NCBI GenBank assembly: GCA_023435645.1 | Contig: JAEYRK010000082.1 | Coordinates: 52,000 to 115,999, forward strand | DNA length: 64,000 nt | Direction: 5' to 3' | From: Bacillota bacterium | GTDB lineage: Bacteria > Bacillota > Clostridia > Lachnospirales > Lachnospiraceae | In this document: positions 60,580 through 64,000 of the stretch, piece after piece | Layout: every line of letters begins with the position of its first letter | Numbering within the stretch: the stretch's first letter is position 1 | Translations under genes and position numbers: made by a program | Notes under the pieces: generated by a model | Told to the model about the DNA's origin: nothing | The model's database searches: none | The model's input: only the letters and a program-made list of their open reading frames with translations

Positions 60580-61668
60580 ATGAAGAAACGCAAGAGGCTA
60601 TTGTTAGCAGTTTTGATGTGCATCGCACTTGCATTGCCTGCTGTCAACGCAAAGGCTGCAACCACCATCACATCAAACCAAAGCGGAACTCAGGACGGCT
60701 ACTACTATGAGCTATGGAAGGATTCAGGAAATACCAGCATGACCCTCAATAGCGGTGGTACCTTCAGCTGTCAATGGAGTAATATTAATAATGCTCTATT
60801 CCGCAAGGGCAAAAAATTTAATGAAACGCAGACTCACCAGCAAATCGGAAACATCACCTGTAACTACAATGCCAGCTACTCGCCTAACGGCAATTCCTAT
60901 CTGTGTATCTATGGATGGACAGTCGATCCGCTCGTAGAGTATTACATCGTAGACAGCTGGGGCAGCTGGCGTCCACCGGGAGCCTCGTCAAAGGGAACGA
61001 TCACTGTTGACGGAGGTACTTATGACATATATGAGACTACCAGAGTCAATCAGCCTTCCATTAAGGGCACTGCAACCTTCCAGCAATATTGGAGTGTTCG
61101 TACCTCTAAGCGTAGCAGCGGTACCATCTCCGTAAGCCAGCATTTTAATGCCTGGGAAGCTCGCGGAATGCGGATGGGCAAGATGTATGAAGCATCTCTG
61201 ACTGTAGAGGGCTATCAGAGCAGCGGAAGTGCTAATGTAACCAGTAATGAGATCACGATTGGTGGTACACCTAATCCGACTCCTACACCAACACCCGGCG
61301 GCGGAGGCACTACCAGGGTGGAATGCGAGAGCATGACCAAGAGTGGACAGTATACCGGGAATATCAGCTCTCCGTTCTCAGGGGTTGCTCTGTATGCCAA
61401 CAATGACTTGGTGAAGTACACGCAGAACTTCACCAGCGGTACCCATAGCTTTTCACTCCGTGGCTGTTCGAATAACTCCAATATGGCAAGAGTCGATTTA
61501 TATATTGGTGGTCAGATGAAGGGAACCTTCTACTACGGCGACAGCTACCCTGCCGTCTATACCATTAATAATGTCAGTCACGGAACCGGAAATCAGGAGG
61601 TTCAGCTTATTGTCACTGCCGATAATGGGCAATGGGATGCATTCATCGACTATTTGGAGTTCTATTAA
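60580..61668 (+). CDS. secreted GH11 endo-1,4-beta-xylanase with C-terminal CBM36-like module
   Basis: This 362-residue enzyme cleaves xylan outside the cell. It has a signal peptide (MKKRKRLLLAVLMCIALALP, cleavage likely after NAKA), a GH11 domain (about 30-220) with the nucleophile Glu in DPLVEYYIVDSWG and the acid/base Glu in SLTVEGYQSSG, a short Pro-Thr-Gly linker, and a C-terminal module (about 245-362, VECESMTKSGQYTGNISSPF to DAFIDYLEFY) that matches calcium-dependent xylan-binding CBM36. The start ATG at 60580 is eight bases after AAAGGGG. It is monocistronic. The cytoplasmic GH43 in this window could complete xylan breakdown. Confidence 0.93.
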   Translation: MKKRKRLLLAVLMCIALALPAVNAKAATTITSNQSGTQDGYYYELWKDSGNTSMTLNSGGTFSCQWSNINNALFRKGKKFNETQTHQQIGNITCNYNASYSPNGNSYLCIYGWTVDPLVEYYIVDSWGSWRPPGASSKGTITVDGGTYDIYETTRVNQPSIKGTATFQQYWSVRTSKRSSGTISVSQHFNAWEARGMRMGKMYEASLTVEGYQSSGSANVTSNEITIGGTPNPTPTPTPGGGGTTRVECESMTKSGQYTGNISSPFSGVALYANNDLVKYTQNFTSGTHSFSLRGCSNNSNMARVDLYIGGQMKGTFYYGDSYPAVYTINNVSHGTGNQEVQLIVTADNGQWDAFIDYLEFY

Positions 61669-61707
61669 TGGTTAAGTTTTGCGTCCCAAGGCTAGATTAA
61701 GCTGTTT

Positions 61708-61832
61708 GGGGGCTGTTTCACAATAACTGAAATGGTACAAGAGGCCCTTTATGTTTCCCATTTGCACTGTTTGCTGTGAGGGGAACAGATAAGGAGCCTC
61801 TTGTATCAATAGGGTGATAAAGAAACAGTCCC
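61708..61832. mobile_element. MITE-like 125-bp inverted-repeat element
   Basis: The ends GGGGCTGTTTC and GAAACAGTCCC are inverted repeats like those of IS1182-type transposons. Inner arms TGGTACAAGAGGC (61733-61745) and GCCTCTTGTATCA (61796-61808) match at 12 of 13 positions, and the middle part is also partly self-complementary, so the whole element folds into one long hairpin. It has no coding capacity. It lies between the convergent xylanase and nifV-omega genes and may serve as their terminator. I could not find a clear target-site duplication. Confidence 0.55.
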
Positions 61833-61845
61833 TTTTATTCAGATC

Positions 61846-62652
61846 CTACATTGCCCCCTTAAGCACCTCATAAAGCTCTTTCTCTACTGCCCGGATCTGC
61901 TTTCTATTCATGGCAAACGCAAAGATTGGGTTTGCTGCGTTGATAAAATCATAAAGATTGCAGTTTCCGGTTCTCTCACCGATTCCGAATAGGGTACAGT
62001 CAATATAGTCCGCACCTGCCTTGGCACCGATGATCGAATTCGCCACTGCCATACCGAGGTCGTTATGGACATGCATCTCTACCTTCATTTCTGTATTCGT
62101 TACAATTGTTTCGACCAATTCCTTCGTACGGTTTGGTGTCAATACTCCTACCGTATCAGCGATTCGGATGATATCAACTCCTGCCCTCTTTAGCTCCTTT
62201 ATCAGACTCAGCATAAAACCGATGTCAGACCTTGAGGCATCCTCAAGTCCCACGGTAACTGAGATGCTTCGGCTTTTTGCCACATCCACACATTCCAGAA
62301 GCTTCTTAGTTACCCAGCCCTTGTTTTTCTTTAGCTTACTATAAATCTGTACATAAGAAACAGGAGCTCCGATGTGAATAATATCCGGCTTACATACAGT
62401 CGAACGCTTCACATCCTCTATATTCATCCGACTCCACACGGATATCCTGGCATTTCTTCTGTTTTCTATGATTCTAACAATACTTTCTTCCTCAGCTTCA
62501 CTTAGTACCGGGACACCTGCCTCGATCTCATAGACCCCGATATCATCAAGAAGTCTCGCAATTCTAACCTTATCTTCGATGCTAAGGGCTATTCCTGGTG
62601 ACTGTTCTCCATCCCGTAATGTTGTATCAACAATATATTTGGTTACTTTCAC
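61846..62652 (-). CDS. nifV-omega: homocitrate synthase omega subunit
   Basis: Homocitrate is the organic ligand of the nitrogenase FeMo cofactor. This 268-residue protein is the catalytic TIM-barrel half of the DRE-TIM metallolyase family: the metal- and substrate-binding VDTTLRDGEQSPGIALS, DIIRIADTVGVLTP and the metal-binding MHVHNDLGMAVAN. It lacks the C-terminal accessory region. The start is GTG at 62652 after GGAGGTGA. It overlaps nifV-alpha by 26 bp. The two-gene arrangement is known from Clostridium nif clusters. Confidence 0.9.
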   Translation of the reverse strand: MKVTKYIVDTTLRDGEQSPGIALSIEDKVRIARLLDDIGVYEIEAGVPVLSEAEEESIVRIIENRRNARISVWSRMNIEDVKRSTVCKPDIIHIGAPVSYVQIYSKLKKNKGWVTKKLLECVDVAKSRSISVTVGLEDASRSDIGFMLSLIKELKRAGVDIIRIADTVGVLTPNRTKELVETIVTNTEMKVEMHVHNDLGMAVANSIIGAKAGADYIDCTLFGIGERTGNCNLYDFINAANPIFAFAMNRKQIRAVEKELYEVLKGAM

Positions 62653-63613
62653 TGGCAGTCACCTCCGATACCAACCTTACAAATTCCTCTTCCGAAAGGC
62701 TTTTCCTGCATTCCGTGCAGATTTGCTTAACCGCCTGAAGGATTTTATCAATGACTAATTCTTTAGGAACCGGTAGCTGCAGCTCCTCCAGCTTTAATCT
62801 CACCGCCCTCGTTCCGGAATGCTTCCCGATGATCAGCTCGGATTTCTGACCGACAGAGCTGGGATCATAGGCTTCATAGGTCGCAGGATTTTTCTTGAGC
62901 CCGTCGGCATGAATTCCTGCTTCCACCTGAAAGATATTCCTCCCTATGATCGGCTTTTTTCTTCCGATGGGCCTCCCAGTGAATGTTTCTACGAAATCCG
63001 TCAGTGCTGGTAATACGGTCAAATTACGATTTGGCTTATGCCTGACAGCAAGCCGGAGAGCCATAAGTACCTCCTCCGTGGAGGCATTGTTCTTTATTCC
63101 CGCAAAGCTGGTAGTCACTGCCTTACCATATTCTAAAAGCCATAGGACTGCAAGAGCACTGGCACAGCAGTAAGTATTCTCCGGGCAGAAGATAATCGAG
63201 GTATTGGGAAGTGTTTTTTTTACCTCCGGAAGTATTTTCTCATATTGACTGCATAGTAAATCATCGAGACCCACAATCCGAAGCTCCTGTACTCCCTGAA
63301 GTGTCTTAAGTCTTCCGATCTCTCTTGCATCGTTGAGTTGAATCTCCATTACGACCTGCTCTGTGCTATGCTCCCAATTATGGCAGATATAACGATGAAA
63401 ACCGGGGTATTTCCTGATGTCCTCCAGAGAGCTTATGTGGAGTAGGAAGCGCCCCTGCTCTGGCAGCTTCTCCATCCTCTCATAAACCGCCAAGGATAAT
63501 TCGATTTCGTCAACTCCGATCAGAAAGAGAAGCCTGCAGAATTCATGCAGCTCATCCTTTGTTGGCATTGCCTGATCCAATGCAGTTAACGTATTATCAA
63601 TAATCCGGAGCAT
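62627..63613 (-). CDS. nifV-alpha: homocitrate synthase alpha subunit
   Basis: This 328-residue protein is the second half of the split clostridial NifV. It begins with a degenerate metallolyase segment (MLRIIDNTLTALDQAMPTK, where catalytic residues of the omega motif are replaced) and contains the linker and communication region with RNIFQVEAGIHADGLKKNP and GKHSGTRAVRLKL, which complete the active site. The ATG at 63613 is six bases after AGGAGG; the longer upstream frame is rejected. It lies just downstream of a 2Fe-2S ferredoxin gene, as in nif regions. Confidence 0.88.
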   Translation of the reverse strand: MLRIIDNTLTALDQAMPTKDELHEFCRLLFLIGVDEIELSLAVYERMEKLPEQGRFLLHISSLEDIRKYPGFHRYICHNWEHSTEQVVMEIQLNDAREIGRLKTLQGVQELRIVGLDDLLCSQYEKILPEVKKTLPNTSIIFCPENTYCCASALAVLWLLEYGKAVTTSFAGIKNNASTEEVLMALRLAVRHKPNRNLTVLPALTDFVETFTGRPIGRKKPIIGRNIFQVEAGIHADGLKKNPATYEAYDPSSVGQKSELIIGKHSGTRAVRLKLEELQLPVPKELVIDKILQAVKQICTECRKSLSEEEFVRLVSEVTASESNQIYC

Positions 63614-63697
63614 GACTCTCCTCCTTATTCTAGATGATCTTCTGTAGCAATTGCTCAACCTAAAGGGTCAGTCAGTAATGACTAAAAGTAGCTACAA

Positions 63698-64000
63698 CTA
63701 AATCGTATATTCCTCCACCGGTATTCCCTGGAGCAAATGCTGTTCCACGATCTTCTCAACAGAAGCCTCTGTCAGGCTTCCATACCAGATACCCTCAGGA
63801 TAAATAACGGCAACAGGTCCCTTATCGCAAATACCGAAGCAGCCTGTATTTGTCACCATCACCTCCCCTGATAAATCATAATCCTCGATTGCTTCCATAA
63901 ATTTCTGAACGATATCTACAGAAGCCTTCGAATAGCATAAACCCTTCTGCTGACCGTTCACCCGGCAGCTTGTGCAGATAAAAATATGATATTTTACTTT
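63698..64000 (-). CDS. thioredoxin-like [2Fe-2S] ferredoxin, 5' end outside the window
   Basis: The frame is open to the right edge: the residues before the first internal GTG read KYHIFICTSCRVNGQQKGLC, so the true start lies beyond 64000. The four expected cluster cysteines are the one in FICTSCR and those in the TNTGCFGICDKGP region, in the pattern of Clostridium pasteurianum-type [2Fe-2S] ferredoxins, which are encoded near nif genes. It probably carries electrons for nitrogenase or a related step. About 100 residues are visible. Confidence 0.9.
   Translation of the reverse strand, partial: KVKYHIFICTSCRVNGQQKGLCYSKASVDIVQKFMEAIEDYDLSGEVMVTNTGCFGICDKGPVAVIYPEGIWYGSLTEASVEKIVEQHLLQGIPVEEYTI

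Overview
The window looks like a chromosomal segment of a spore-forming, strictly anaerobic, fibre-degrading Firmicute of the Lachnospiraceae (Lachnoclostridium / Clostridium phytofermentans type). The evidence is the gene content: pyruvate:ferredoxin oxidoreductase, an NfnAB electron-bifurcating transhydrogenase, a SpoVB-like flippase, a secreted GH11 xylanase and a GH43 xylosidase, split homocitrate synthase genes typical of clostridial nif clusters, a DUF5688 protein, and moderate-GC DNA with very strong AGGAGG ribosome binding sites. I see no integrase, transposase gene, phage module or CRISPR array. Most of the window is ordinary core genome.

Layout. 1-3.5 kb: 5' end of gdhA (minus), then rqcH and a PHP histidinol phosphatase (plus). 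3.6-7.2 kb: an iscR-iscS-iscU-mnmA operon (minus) behind a near-consensus promoter. 7.2-16.8 kb: small hypothetical, spoVB, a PAS-GGDEF protein, metA, ligA, rluF with a repetitive basic tail, and two hypotheticals, one with its ribosome binding site buried in a 38-bp perfect palindrome. 17-27.3 kb: tRNA-Arg(CCG), nifJ, DUF5688, a 16-bp tandem repeat array, a YhhN-like membrane protein, a GGDEF-EAL protein and nfnAB. 27.6-34.5 kb: HD protein with two tiny basic proteins, CYTH protein, PF06541 membrane protein, HAD-GNAT fusion, Fur-family regulator, a minisatellite-encoded lipoprotein, and the TIGR03915/TIGR03916 radical-SAM pair. 34.8-38.8 kb: an EAL protein fused to a glycine-rich repeat domain, and GH43. 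39-45.3 kb: an ABC-2 export system, a cysteine hydrolase and a NarL-type two-component system. 45.4-53.1 kb: a complete glycine cleavage operon (gcvT-gcvH-gcvPA-gcvPB-lplA-lpdA) behind a tandem glycine riboswitch. 53-59.3 kb: chemoreceptor, an ABC importer lacking a binding protein, a membrane protein preceded by a decayed sigma factor gene, and degV. 59.5-64 kb: tRNA-Thr(CGT) with a tRNA fragment in front, a 21-residue peptide gene with its own terminator, a GH11-CBM36 xylanase, a MITE-like inverted repeat, and the end of a nif-type cluster (nifV-omega, nifV-alpha, 2Fe-2S ferredoxin).

How it works together. PFOR and NfnAB link pyruvate oxidation and reduced ferredoxin to NADPH; the isc operon supplies their clusters; NifV and the ferredoxin suggest nitrogen fixation, another ferredoxin sink. 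The gcv operon turns glycine into one-carbon units under glycine control. Three c-di-GMP proteins and one chemoreceptor suggest surface and motility control around plant fibre, with the xylanase and xylosidase for use of the polymer.

The least explained items are the 21-residue two-cysteine peptide at 59857 with helically phased upstream repeats, the EAL/glycine-repeat fusion at 34862, the RBS-burying palindrome at 15877, the 16-bp repeat array at 22275, the structured element at 21118, and the sigma factor remnant beside a nested palindrome at 57957-58156. All calls were made by reading the sequence; no database search was run.
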